Notes: generated from the letters alone by a model not told the origin. 64,000 nt of DNA from Duganella radicis (GCF_009720825.1 NZ_WNKY01000011.1:62001-126000); one strand, 5' to 3'. Counted from the stretch's first letter, positions 39,214 through 48,641 are shown. Numbers and translations are program-made.

Positions 39214-42200
39214 ATGACCACACCACAGCGCATCGTCAAAATACGGCGCGATTACAACACCTGGGTCGCCAACGAAACCATCGAGGATTACGCGCTGCGC
39301 TACACGCCGCGCGCGTTCCGCCGCTGGTCGGTGTTCCGCGTATCGAACACGGCGTTCGGGGCGATTTCCTTCCTGGTGCTGGAAGCCATCGGCGGCACCA
39401 TCACCGTCAACTACGGCTTCATCAACGCGCTGTGGGCCATCATGGCGGTGGGACTGATCATCTTCCTCACCGGCCTGCCGATCAGCTACTACGCCGCGCG
39501 CTACGGCGTCGACATGGATCTGCTGACGCGCGGCGCCGGCTTCGGCTACATCGGCTCGACCATCTCGTCGTTCGTGTACGCCTCGTTCACCTTCATTCTG
39601 TTTGCGCTGGAAGCGGCCATCATGGCCTATGCGCTGGAGCTGTATTTCGGCCTGCCGCTATGGCTGGGCTACATGGTGAGCGCCCTGATCGTGGTGCCGC
39701 TGGTGACGCACGGCGTGACGCTGATCTCGCGCATCCAGATGGTGACGCAGCCGGTCTGGCTGGTGCTGATGGCCCTGCCCTTCATCGCGATTTTCATCAA
39801 GCGCCCGGAACTGCCGGCGCAGCTGCTGGACTACGCCGGCAAGGACGGCAGCCACGGCCACTTCAACGTGCTGATGTTCGGCGCGGCGACGGCGGTGGGC
39901 GTGGCCCTGATCACGCAGATCGGCGAGCAGGTCGACTTCCTGCGCTTCATGCCGCAGCGGACGCGCGCCAATCGCCTGCGCTGGCACTTCGGCGTGCTGG
40001 CCGCCGGTCCCGGATGGATTTTGCTTGGCATCGCCAAGATGCTGGGTGGCGCGCTGCTGGCGTGGCTGGCCATCAGCAGTGCCATGCCGCTGGCGCAGGC
40101 GGTGAATCCGACCCATATGTACCTGGCCGGTTTCGGCCTGGTGTTCGGCCATCCGCAGATGGCGCTGGCGGCGACCGCGCTGCTGGTGGTGGTGTCGCAG
40201 GTGAAGATCAACATGACCAACGCCTACGCCGGCTCGCTGGCGTGGTCCAACTTCTTCGCGCGCCTGACCCACAGCCATCCGGGCCGCGTGGTGTGGGCCG
40301 TGTTCAACGCGCTGATCGCGGTGCTGCTGATGGAACTCGATGTGTTTCAGGCGCTGGATCAGGTGCTGGGCCTGTACTCCAACATCGCCATCTCCTGGAT
40401 TACGGCGGTGGTGGCGGACCTCGTGATCAACAAGCCGCTGGGCCTGAGCCCCAAGGGCATCGAGTTCCGCCGCGCCTACCTGTACGACATCAACCCGGTC
40501 GGCGTGGGCGCCATGCTGCTGGCGTCCGCGCTATCGGTGGCCGCGTTCATGGGCATGTTCGGCGCGCAGGCGCAGGCCTTCTCCGCCTTCATCGCGCTGG
40601 CGACGGCGCTGGTGGCCTCGCCGCTGATCGCGCTGGCGACGCGCGGGCGCTACTACATCGCCCGCCCGGCCGCCGCGGTCCACAGCAAGACCTGCGTCAT
40701 CTGCGAGAAGGAATACGAGTCGGAAGACATGGCGCACTGCCCGGCCTACCAGGGCTCGATCTGTTCCCTGTGCTGCTGCCTCGACGCCCGCTGCAACGAC
40801 ACCTGCAAGCCGCACGCGCGCGTGGCCGTGCAATGGCAGGAAGCCATGCGCGCGATCCTGCCGCAATCGCTGTGGCGCTACCTGAGCGGCGGGCTGGGAC
40901 ACTACCTGTTGCTGATGATCGTCACCGTGCTGTCGCTGGGCGCGCTGCTTGGGCTGATCTACTACCACGAGCAATCGGTGCTGCCGGATGCGGCGCTGCT
41001 GCCGCAGCTGCAACTGGTGTTCTTCAAAATCTTCGCGGCGCTGCTGCTGTTGAGCGGCATCGTCGCGTGGTGGCTGGTGCTGACCAGCGAAAGCCGGCGC
41101 GTGGCACAGGAAGAATCCAATCGCCAGACCGGCCTGCTGACGCGCGAGATCGAACTGCACCAGCAAACCGACGCCCAGCTCCAGCAGGCCAAGCAGGCCG
41201 CCGACCTGGCGAATCAGGCCAAGAGCCGCTATATCGCCGGCATCAGCCACGAGATCCGGACACCGCTGAATTCCATCCTCGGCTACGCGCAGCTGCTGGA
41301 TAACGACCCGGCGATTCCCGCGCATCGCCAGCAGGCCGTGCGCGTGATCCGCAACAGCGGCGAGCATTTGCTGTCGCTGATCGAAGGCACGCTCGATATC
41401 GCCCGCATCGAAAGCGGCAAGCTGCACTTCGACATGAAGGAGCTGGACTTCCCCGACTTCATCGGCCAGGTGGTGCGCATGTTCGAACTCCAGGCGGCCA
41501 ACAAGGGCCTCAGCTTCCGCTACGAACTGACCGGCGCCCTGCCCCATTGCGTGCGCGCGGACCGCAAGCGGCTGGGGCAAATCCTGATCAACATCCTGGG
41601 CAACGCGGTCAAGTTCACCAGCCATGGCGGCATCGTCATGCGCTTGCAGTACGCGCGCGAGATGGCGTCGTTCGAGATCGAGGACACCGGTCCCGGTATC
41701 TTGCAGGAAGAGATAGACCACATCTTCGAACCCTTCTCGCGCGGCAGCGCCAGCGCGCACGCCAACGCCAGCGGCACCGGCCTTGGCCTGCCGATCGCGC
41801 GCATGCTGACGCAACTGATGGGCGGCGAACTCAAAGTCCGCAGCACACCGCGCGGCAGCGTGTTTCAGGTGCGGCTGTTCCTGCCCAGCGTGCACGCGCG
41901 CGATGGGCGTGGTGGCGGCGGCGCGGCAGGCGCCGCACACGCGGGCGGGCGCCGCGGCGAAGCGCCGCCGCAACGCACCGGCTATCGCGGCCCGCGCCGC
42001 CGCATCCTGGTGGTCGACAACGAGCGTGTGGACCGCGAGCTGCTGCTCAACATCCTGTCGCCGCTGGGCTTTGAAGTGGCGCAGGCCGAATCCGGCCTTG
42101 AGTGCCTGGACCTCTACGCCACCTTCAAGCCGGACCTGATCCTGATGGACCTCGCCATGCCCGGCATGGACGGCTGGGAAGCCAGCTACATCCTGCGCCG

Positions 42201-42609
42201 CCGCGAAATGTCGGTGACGCCGATCGCCATCGTCTCCGCCAACGCATTCGACAAAGGCATGGAAAACCCGGCCGCCATCCGCGCCGAAGACTTCTTCATC
42301 AAGCCGGTGAACGTGAACGAGCTGCTGGACTGGATAGGCGCGCGCCTGTCGCTGGAATGGATCGCCCAGGCCACGCCGCCCGCGCCAGCCGCCGCCGCGC
42401 CGCCGGCCATGGTGTTCCCGCCGGACGACATCATGGATGCGCTGCGCGAACTGATACGCGTCGGTTACGTGCGCGGCATCCAGAAAAAGCTGGACGAGAT
42501 CGAACCGCACTACCCGCAATTCAGCCACACCATGCGCAACTTTGCCGCCCGCTTCCAGTTGGACGCGATGGCCGACTTTGTGAAAGATAACAATGAACTT
42601 CAACAGTGA
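39214..42609 (+). CDS. NCS1 transporter-hybrid histidine kinase fusion
   Basis: A protein of 1131 residues. Residues about 20-480 are a polytopic nucleobase:cation symporter-1 (purine/cytosine permease) module. A Cys-rich segment follows (CVICEKE near 494, then SICSLCCCLDARCNDTC), then a second membrane region (about 555-630), a coiled coil, a HisKA domain with phospho-His in ISHEIRTPLNS (about residue 679), a HATPase (DTGPGI; GTGLGL) and a receiver domain (Asp about residue 979 in LILMDLAMPGMDGW). The design is like CbrA-type transporter-kinases. It probably senses uptake or presence of a nitrogenous solute. No Shine-Dalgarno is visible because the terminator hairpin occupies that position. 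It overlaps its response regulator by 17 bp. Confidence 0.9.
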   Translation: MTTPQRIVKIRRDYNTWVANETIEDYALRYTPRAFRRWSVFRVSNTAFGAISFLVLEAIGGTITVNYGFINALWAIMAVGLIIFLTGLPISYYAARYGVDMDLLTRGAGFGYIGSTISSFVYASFTFILFALEAAIMAYALELYFGLPLWLGYMVSALIVVPLVTHGVTLISRIQMVTQPVWLVLMALPFIAIFIKRPELPAQLLDYAGKDGSHGHFNVLMFGAATAVGVALITQIGEQVDFLRFMPQRTRANRLRWHFGVLAAGPGWILLGIAKMLGGALLAWLAISSAMPLAQAVNPTHMYLAGFGLVFGHPQMALAATALLVVVSQVKINMTNAYAGSLAWSNFFARLTHSHPGRVVWAVFNALIAVLLMELDVFQALDQVLGLYSNIAISWITAVVADLVINKPLGLSPKGIEFRRAYLYDINPVGVGAMLLASALSVAAFMGMFGAQAQAFSAFIALATALVASPLIALATRGRYYIARPAAAVHSKTCVICEKEYESEDMAHCPAYQGSICSLCCCLDARCNDTCKPHARVAVQWQEAMRAILPQSLWRYLSGGLGHYLLLMIVTVLSLGALLGLIYYHEQSVLPDAALLPQLQLVFFKIFAALLLLSGIVAWWLVLTSESRRVAQEESNRQTGLLTREIELHQQTDAQLQQAKQAADLANQAKSRYIAGISHEIRTPLNSILGYAQLLDNDPAIPAHRQQAVRVIRNSGEHLLSLIEGTLDIARIESGKLHFDMKELDFPDFIGQVVRMFELQAANKGLSFRYELTGALPHCVRADRKRLGQILINILGNAVKFTSHGGIVMRLQYAREMASFEIEDTGPGILQEEIDHIFEPFSRGSASAHANASGTGLGLPIARMLTQLMGGELKVRSTPRGSVFQVRLFLPSVHARDGRGGGGAAGAAHAGGRRGEAPPQRTGYRGPRRRILVVDNERVDRELLLNILSPLGFEVAQAESGLECLDLYATFKPDLILMDLAMPGMDGWEASYILRRREMSVTPIAIVSANAFDKGMENPAAIRAEDFFIKPVNVNELLDWIGARLSLEWIAQATPPAPAAAAPPAMVFPPDDIMDALRELIRVGYVRGIQKKLDEIEPHYPQFSHTMRNFAARFQLDAMADFVKDNNELQQ

Positions 42610-43495
42610 ATCCAGCATTGTGCTGGTGGTGGACGACGTGCCGGAAAACCTCGCCGTGCTGCACGACGCGCTCGACGAATCCGGCTACACCGTGCTGGTG
42701 GCGAACAATGGCGAGGCGGCGCTGATCCGCGCCGCCGAAGCGCAGCCGCACATCATCCTGCTGGACGCCATCATGCCCGGCATGGACGGCTTTGACACCT
42801 GCCGCCATCTGAAAGCCAACCTCGCCACACGCCACATCCCGGTGGTCTTCATGACCGGCCTGACCGAAGCCGAACACGTGGTGGCGGCCTTCGACGCCGG
42901 CGGCAACGACTACGTCACCAAGCCGCTGCGCACCAGCGAAGTGCTGGCCCGCATCGCCTCGCACATGCAAACCGCGCGCCTGATGGACCAGGCCCGCACC
43001 GCGCTCGACGCCTTCGGCAACGCCGTCATCGCCATGACGCCACGCGACGGCAAAATCGTCTGGCAAACGCCATTGGCACGCACGCTGATGCAAGGCTACG
43101 CGGCCGACGCCGAACTGCCTTCGTGGTTGCAAGCGACGCAGGAAGCGCACGGCAAGGGCCAGTCGCATCCGCCACTGACGCTGGTGCGCGGCGCCCGCCG
43201 GCTGATCTTCTCTGCGGCGGAATTCAGCGAGAACGAACAATGGATGATCGTGCTGCGCGAGGAATCGGACGCCGCCCAGATCGAAAAGCTGATGGCCTCC
43301 TTCAAACTGACGCAGCGCGAATCCGAGGTGCTGAACTGGGTCATCAAGGGCAAGACCAACCGCGACATCGGCGACATCCTCGGCACCAGCCCGCGCACCG
43401 TCAACAAGCACCTGGAACACGTGTTCGTGAAGTTGGGCGTGGAGACGCGCACCTCGGCAGCCTCCGTCGCGTTGGCCAAAATGGAGCGTTCCTGA
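42593..43495 (+). CDS. Response regulator, REC + LuxR-type HTH
   Basis: A 300-residue protein with an N-terminal receiver domain (VLVVDDVPENLAVL; Asp in IILLDAIMPGMDGFDTC; Lys in YVTKPL), a middle PAS-like segment (residues about 135-225) and a C-terminal LuxR-type helix-turn-helix (LTQRESEVLNWVIKGKTNRDIGDIL, SPRTVNKHLEHVFVKL). It starts inside the 3' end of the fusion kinase gene and is almost certainly its partner. Targets are unknown; the nearby porin-urt operon is a candidate. Confidence 0.92.
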   Translation: MNFNSESSIVLVVDDVPENLAVLHDALDESGYTVLVANNGEAALIRAAEAQPHIILLDAIMPGMDGFDTCRHLKANLATRHIPVVFMTGLTEAEHVVAAFDAGGNDYVTKPLRTSEVLARIASHMQTARLMDQARTALDAFGNAVIAMTPRDGKIVWQTPLARTLMQGYAADAELPSWLQATQEAHGKGQSHPPLTLVRGARRLIFSAAEFSENEQWMIVLREESDAAQIEKLMASFKLTQRESEVLNWVIKGKTNRDIGDILGTSPRTVNKHLEHVFVKLGVETRTSAASVALAKMERS

Positions 43496-43519
43496 GCGAT
43501 TTGTCATACACTGGGTCAT

Positions 43520-44794
43520 ATGGCAAATATGACCAAAGAAGATGAACTGAAACGCTCGAAGCTGCTGGCACTGTCGCTGCTGGCCGGCGCCTGCGCGGTT
43601 TTTCTGGCCACCTCCTTCATGCAGCGCGGCTTCTGGACCGACGGCCTGCGCGCCGTGTCGGAGGCTGCCATGGTCGGCGCGCTGGCCGACTGGTTTGCCG
43701 TGGTGGCGCTGTTCCGCAAAGTGCCGATACCGTTCGTCTCGCGCCACACCGCCATCATCCCGAACAATAAGGACCGCATCGCCGACAACCTGGCCGGCTT
43801 CGTGGAAGAGAAATTCCTCAAGCCGGAATCGCTGGCCGCCGTCATCCTGAAAACCGATCCCGCCACCAACGTGGCCGAATGGCTGAAGGAGCCGGCCAAC
43901 CGCGCCTACCTCGCCACGCATCTGGCCAAACTGGTCCCCGAAATTCTTGCCACCGCCGATGACGCCCGCATCCAGCAACTGTTGAAAGACGCGCTGCACG
44001 CCGCCATCGGCAAACTGGATATGGCGCCGTCGCTGGGCACCGTGATCGCCAGCCTGACGCGCGAAGGCCGCCATCAGGAACTGCTGGACGACGGCATGCG
44101 CGCACTGATCGGCATCCTGAACCGCCCCACCACGCGCCAGTTGATGGCCGAACTGATTACCTCCTGGCTCAAGCGCGAACACGCGGCCATGGAACTGGTG
44201 CTGCCGACCGAATGGATCAGCGAAAACGGCGCCGTGATGATCGCCAATACGCTCAACAACATCATGGAAAACGTCGCCGCCGACAAAGACCACAAACTGC
44301 GCGTGCGCTTCGACGACATGGTGCAGCGCTTCGTGGTGCGGCTGCAAACCGATCCCGCCTTCATCGCCAAGGGCGAGGACTTCAAGCGCTACCTGCGCGA
44401 CAGCGCAACCTTCAACCGCTACACGCAAGACATATGGACCAGCGTGCGCGACTGGATACGCGCCGACATCGCAGCCGAAGACTCTCGCCTGAATGCAGGC
44501 GTGATGCAAGCCGGCGCGTGGCTGAGCGAGGAACTGCTGTCCCACCCCGACATGCGCGCCTCCCTCAACCAGCATCTGGCCGGCATGGCCCGCACACTGG
44601 CGCCAGCCTTCTCCAGCTTCCTGACGCGCCACATCAGCGACACCGTCAAAGCCTGGGACAACAAAGACATGTCGCGCCAGATCGAACTCAATATCGGCAA
44701 GGACCTGCAATTCATCCGCGTCAACGGCACGCTGGTGGGGGCCATGATAGGCCTGCTGTTGTATCTGCTCAGCACTGCGGTCAGCCTGCTGTAA
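43520..44794 (+). CDS. DUF445 (YjiN-like) inner-membrane protein
   Basis: A 424-residue protein with N-terminal hydrophobic segments (LLALSLLAGACAVFLATSF; AAMVGALADWFAVVALF, with the family motif GALADWFAVVALFR) and PFVSRHTAIIPNNKDRIADNLAGFVEEKFL. A long helical periplasmic or cytoplasmic middle follows, with a C-terminal membrane anchor (VGAMIGLLLYLLSTAV). Function of the family is unknown. Its last 14 bp overlap the 3' end of the convergent oxidase subunit I gene. Confidence 0.88.
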   Translation: MANMTKEDELKRSKLLALSLLAGACAVFLATSFMQRGFWTDGLRAVSEAAMVGALADWFAVVALFRKVPIPFVSRHTAIIPNNKDRIADNLAGFVEEKFLKPESLAAVILKTDPATNVAEWLKEPANRAYLATHLAKLVPEILATADDARIQQLLKDALHAAIGKLDMAPSLGTVIASLTREGRHQELLDDGMRALIGILNRPTTRQLMAELITSWLKREHAAMELVLPTEWISENGAVMIANTLNNIMENVAADKDHKLRVRFDDMVQRFVVRLQTDPAFIAKGEDFKRYLRDSATFNRYTQDIWTSVRDWIRADIAAEDSRLNAGVMQAGAWLSEELLSHPDMRASLNQHLAGMARTLAPAFSSFLTRHISDTVKAWDNKDMSRQIELNIGKDLQFIRVNGTLVGAMIGLLLYLLSTAVSLL

Positions 44795-47276
44795 TGCGGA
44801 TGGCGGCTGCCAGGCACCAGGCTTGCAGCGTGGTGTAGTGCCATATCAGCGTGCAGTTGTCCAGCGTGGCGCGGTTCACGGCAGTTAGCCGGCCGCACCA
44901 GGAGCGCATCCACAGGTAGGCCGCGAGTATCGCCAGCAGCACCGCATGCAGGCCTTGATAGGACAGCATCACCGCCACCGACGCCGCCCAGGCCGTGCTG
45001 GCGGGATCAAGGCGGGTCGCGATCCAGCTACCGATATCCAGCGCCACGCCCGCCAGCATGCAGCACAGTGCCAGCAGGAAGGCCAGCCGCTGCCGCCCAT
45101 GCGCCGCTTGCCGCCGCGCCCATGCCATCAGCAGTGATCCCGCCAGCAGCAGGCCGCAGGCCGACCAGCTCCACCCGGCCGCCGGCAAGGCCGCACCGGG
45201 CGGCGGACAAATGTCCAGCCGCATCGCGGTGTGAATATGCGTAAAAACGAAGGAGGCAAACACGGTGCCGTCCACCACCAGCATGATGACGGTCGCCCAC
45301 AGCGAATGCGAGGCCAGTCCGGTGGCGCCGACTAGCAGCGTCACGCCGTCCGCCACCTGCGCGCTGCGCATTTCGGGCAGTCCCGGCAGGCTGTCCGATT
45401 GCCACATCCATGCCAGCACGGAAGCGATCGCGATCATCCCGCATACCCAGGCGATCACTGTCAGCTGCACCGTCAGCAGCAGGAAGAAGCCTGCCGTGCC
45501 CAATGCGGCCGCCAGTGGCCACCAACTGTCGCCGGGCAGCACTTGCAGATACAGCGGCCTGGCCCGCACCGGGCTGGTGACGATGGTCTCGCGCCGGCCG
45601 GTGGCGGTGCCGGGCAGCCAGTGCGCACCGGCATGCACCTCTTCCACCAGGCGCGGATTGTCCCACAGCGGTTCCAGCGACCGCACGTCGGGAATGCTAC
45701 GCGTCGCATGGTCCTCGGCCGGTATCCATTCCAGCGTGCCGGCCTGCCACGGATTGCCATGATCGCGCTGCGGCCTGCGCAGCGTGCGCGCGGCGTCGCA
45801 GATGAACAGCAGCACGCCAAGCGCGAATATCAGCGCGCCAATGCTGGACGCCAGATTAAACGCATTCCAGCCCATCTCCGGCGCGTAGGTGTAGACGCGG
45901 CGCGGCATGCCGAGCAAGCCGCTGATGTGCATCGGGAAAAAGGCCAGGTTCATGCCGATGAACATCAGGCCAAACACCCAGCGCGCCAGCGCTTCCGAGA
46001 GCCGGTGCCCATTCACCAGCGGCAGCCAGTAATACAGGGCGCCGAACATGGGAAATACCAGTCCGCCAATCAGCACATAATGCAGGTGGGCGACGATGAA
46101 ATAGCTGTCATGTGCCTGCCAGTCGAACGGCAGCACGGCCACCATCACGCCGGTCAGTCCACCCAGCACGAAGATGAACAGGAAGCCCAGCACGAACAGC
46201 GTCGGCGCGTTGAGGCGCGCCCGGCCGCGCCACAAGGTCGCTATCCAGGCGAACACTTGCAGCGCGGTCGGTATCGCCACGATCATGCTGGCGGCCGACA
46301 CCAGCGTGGACGACCACAGGCTGAGGCCCGCGGTGAACATGTGGTGCGCCCACAGGGCAAAGCTGATGACGCCCACCGCGCCCAGTGCGATCACCACGGC
46401 ACGGTAACCGACCAGCCGCGCGCCGACCAGCGCCGGCAGCATCATCGATACCATGCCGGCCGCCGGCAGGAAGATGATGTAGACCTCGGGGTGGCCGAAG
46501 AACCAGAACAGGTGCTGCCACAAGACTGGATCACCGCCGCGCGCCGGAATGAAGAACGGCCAGTCGTAGGCCCTTTCCAGCTCCAGCAGCGTGGTGCCGG
46601 CGATAATGGCCGGGAAGGCGAATACGATCATCAACGCGATCACCAGCATGGCCCACGCGTACACCGGCATCCGGCTCAGCGTCATGCCCGGCGCGCGCGT
46701 GAACAGGATGCCGACGATCAGTTCAATCGCGCCGGCAATCGCGGAGATTTCGATAAAGCCTATGCCCAGCAGCCAGAAGTCGGCGTTGATGCCAGGCGAA
46801 TGCTCCTTGCCGGTCAACGGCGGATACATGAACCAACCGCCGTCTGGCGCCAGTCCGGCGAATATGCTGAGGAAGAAGCCGATCCCGCCGGCCGCATAGG
46901 CCCAGTAGGCATAGGCGGACAGACGCGGGAACGGCAAGTCGCGCGCGCCGAGCATGGCCGGCAGCAGGAACACGGAGATGGCTTCCACGATGGGTATCGC
47001 GAACAGGAACATCATCACCGTGCCGTGCATGGTGAACACCTGGTTGTAGACGCCTGCGCTGAGGAAGCCGTTGTCCGGCACGGCCAGCTGCACGCGGATC
47101 AGCAGGCCAAGTATGCCGGCCAATACAAAGAACAGCAGCGCCGTGCCGATGTACAGCAGGCCGATGGTGGAATTGTTGACGGTGGTGAGAAAGCGCCATC
47201 CGCGCGGCGTGCGCCAGACGCGGGCCAGTTCTTCCAGTTCGCCGTCCGGGCGTGGCAGGGAGCTGGGTGTGGTCAT
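44781..47276 (-). CDS. Heme-copper oxidase subunit I-III fusion
   Basis: An 831-residue protein. The N-terminal about 540 residues are subunit I of an aa3/caa3-type oxidase: heme ligand His in TMHGTVMMFLF, CuB His and cross-linked Tyr in FFGHPEVYIIF (about residue 262), the HH pair in WAHHMFTAG (about 312) and heme His in FIVAHLHYVLIGG. The D-channel Asp is kept (ARDLPFPR), but the following MNN-type Asn residues of the consensus are replaced. The C-terminal about 230 residues look like a diverged subunit III (LVVDGTVFASFVFTH; final IWHYTTLQAW). ATG 47276 overlaps the subunit II stop (ATGA). It reduces O2 in the inner membrane. Confidence 0.9.
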   Translation of the reverse strand: MTTPSSLPRPDGELEELARVWRTPRGWRFLTTVNNSTIGLLYIGTALLFFVLAGILGLLIRVQLAVPDNGFLSAGVYNQVFTMHGTVMMFLFAIPIVEAISVFLLPAMLGARDLPFPRLSAYAYWAYAAGGIGFFLSIFAGLAPDGGWFMYPPLTGKEHSPGINADFWLLGIGFIEISAIAGAIELIVGILFTRAPGMTLSRMPVYAWAMLVIALMIVFAFPAIIAGTTLLELERAYDWPFFIPARGGDPVLWQHLFWFFGHPEVYIIFLPAAGMVSMMLPALVGARLVGYRAVVIALGAVGVISFALWAHHMFTAGLSLWSSTLVSAASMIVAIPTALQVFAWIATLWRGRARLNAPTLFVLGFLFIFVLGGLTGVMVAVLPFDWQAHDSYFIVAHLHYVLIGGLVFPMFGALYYWLPLVNGHRLSEALARWVFGLMFIGMNLAFFPMHISGLLGMPRRVYTYAPEMGWNAFNLASSIGALIFALGVLLFICDAARTLRRPQRDHGNPWQAGTLEWIPAEDHATRSIPDVRSLEPLWDNPRLVEEVHAGAHWLPGTATGRRETIVTSPVRARPLYLQVLPGDSWWPLAAALGTAGFFLLLTVQLTVIAWVCGMIAIASVLAWMWQSDSLPGLPEMRSAQVADGVTLLVGATGLASHSLWATVIMLVVDGTVFASFVFTHIHTAMRLDICPPPGAALPAAGWSWSACGLLLAGSLLMAWARRQAAHGRQRLAFLLALCCMLAGVALDIGSWIATRLDPASTAWAASVAVMLSYQGLHAVLLAILAAYLWMRSWCGRLTAVNRATLDNCTLIWHYTTLQAWCLAAAIRITAG

Positions 47277-48208
47277 TTCAATTGCTCCAGATAAGCCGCC
47301 AGCGCATGCAGGTCCGCGCGTGAAAGGTCGGCGCTGGCCGGCATGCGCACGCCGGGCTTGATGGCGTGCGGATCGGCGATCCATGCCTCCAGCGCGCCAC
47401 GCTCATTGCGCCGCGCGCCGGCGGCGAGATACAGGCGGCTGCCCACATGCGTCAGGTCCGGTCCCAACCCGCCTTGCACACCGGCGCTTCCACGGATGGT
47501 GTGACAGGCGGCGCAACGCTGTTGCTCGAACACCCGCCGGCCCGTCGCGGCCAGGCTGTCCGACGCAGGCGGCGGGCTGGCCGGCCTGGCTTGCAGCGCC
47601 AGCCAGGCCGCGAATTCCGGCCCGCTCTGCGCCACAACGTGCAACGCCATCTGCGCATGCTGCTGGCCGCAATACTCCGCGCATTGCGCCCGATACACGC
47701 CGGCGCGATCGGCCTGTAGGGTCATGCCATGCAAGCGGCCCGGCACCATGTCCACCTTGCCCGCCAGCGCCGGCACCCAGAAGCTGTGGATCACGTCCGC
47801 GCTGCTCAAGCCCAGGTACACCGGCTGTCCCACCGGAATCCGTACCTCGTTGGCCAACACGATATCCGGCCCCCCTGCCGGATCGGTGTAACGCACCTCC
47901 CACCACCACATCCGTGCCACCACCGCGATCTTCACCGCATGCCGCGACGATGGCATGCTCAGTTGCGCGCCGCGCAGGGTCGAAAACGCCAGCAGCGCGG
48001 ACAGCACCAGCACTGGCAAGGCAATGCCGCCGCCCCACAGCCACCAGCGCGCATGCACCACGCGCCGGCCACGCAACCCCATCACGCACAACACCATCAC
48101 CCCGGCAAAAATCAGCACCGCGCCGCCGGCCATCACCCACGCCAGTTGCGCGATCGTTTCCGCGTCCGGCCCGGCGGGGTGCAGCACCGATTGCTGATGG
48201 TCCGTCAT
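47273..48208 (-). CDS. Cytochrome oxidase subunit II with fused cytochrome c (caa3 type)
   Basis: A 311-residue protein. Two N-terminal membrane helices (AWVMAGGAVLIFAGVMVLC; WGGGIALPVLVLSALLAF) precede a cupredoxin CuA domain with HSFWVPALAGKVD and the binuclear site CAEYCGQQHAQM (about residue 180). A cytochrome c domain follows with CAACH (about residue 232) and a Met in VRMPA. No cleaved signal is evident. ATG 48208 was chosen because it overlaps the upstream cytochrome gene stop (ATGA). It accepts electrons from cytochrome c and passes them to subunit I. Confidence 0.92.
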   Translation of the reverse strand: MTDHQQSVLHPAGPDAETIAQLAWVMAGGAVLIFAGVMVLCVMGLRGRRVVHARWWLWGGGIALPVLVLSALLAFSTLRGAQLSMPSSRHAVKIAVVARMWWWEVRYTDPAGGPDIVLANEVRIPVGQPVYLGLSSADVIHSFWVPALAGKVDMVPGRLHGMTLQADRAGVYRAQCAEYCGQQHAQMALHVVAQSGPEFAAWLALQARPASPPPASDSLAATGRRVFEQQRCAACHTIRGSAGVQGGLGPDLTHVGSRLYLAAGARRNERGALEAWIADPHAIKPGVRMPASADLSRADLHALAAYLEQLK

Positions 48209-48564
48209 GGCAGCGCGTACAGATAAGCCGCGATGTCGCGCGCATCTTGCGCCGACACGCCCATCGCCGGCATCGCGGTGCCGGGCCTCATGGCCGGCGG
48301 ATCGACCAGCCAGCGCTCCAGCGTTTCCGGCGTATTCGGCAGGTTGCCGGCGATGTAGCTGCGCCGGCCAAAGCTGTCTAGCGGCGGCCCGGCCTGGCCG
48401 CGCGCCGACGCCACACCGGCGATCTGGTGGCACGATCCGCACTGGTACTGCGCCAGCAACGATTGTCCGCGCTGCGCGTCACCGCCCGCCACGCGCGCAG
48501 GCGCAGGGCCGCCGCTGTCGCACGCGACCAGCCATGCCAACGGTAGGAGGAAAAGGATGCGCAC
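48205..48564 (-). CDS. Lipoprotein mono-haem cytochrome c
   Basis: A 119-residue protein. The start is GTG 48564, giving a lipoprotein signal RILFLLPLAWLVAC (lipobox LVAC). The mature part has one haem site CGSCH and an axial-Met region TAMPAMGV. The C-terminal 47 residues match the second haem domain of the divergent diheme cytochrome at 29 of 47 positions by eye. It is the first gene of the oxidase operon and probably an electron donor anchored to the membrane. Confidence 0.85.
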   Translation of the reverse strand: MRILFLLPLAWLVACDSGGPAPARVAGGDAQRGQSLLAQYQCGSCHQIAGVASARGQAGPPLDSFGRRSYIAGNLPNTPETLERWLVDPPAMRPGTAMPAMGVSAQDARDIAAYLYALP

Positions 48565-48606
48565 GATTGGAACCCGCCTTAGCCTGTGGTCTCGATATAC
48601 TATAAG

Positions 48607-48621
48607 AATCACAATATGATT
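48607..48621. promoter_or_regulatory. Inverted repeat between divergent cytochrome genes
   Basis: AATCA-CAATA-TGATT, perfect 5-bp arms, in a 77-bp A+T-rich gap that must hold both promoters (TATACT/TATAAG/TATGAT hexamers on the plus strand). The arm orientation is not that of an FNR box. It could be an operator shared by both transcripts. Confidence 0.4.
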
Positions 48622-48641
48622 GTCGCTTCAATAGGACGCAG

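Noticed and set aside
47277-47384. N-terminal extension of the oxidase subunit I gene
   Set aside because: It overlaps the cytochrome c domain of subunit II; ATG 47276 gives the ATGA coupling and a normal subunit I start.
48607-48621. FNR/Anr box between the cytochrome genes
   Set aside because: The arms are AATCA...TGATT, the reverse of the TTGAT...ATCAA consensus, so only an unspecified inverted repeat is claimed.
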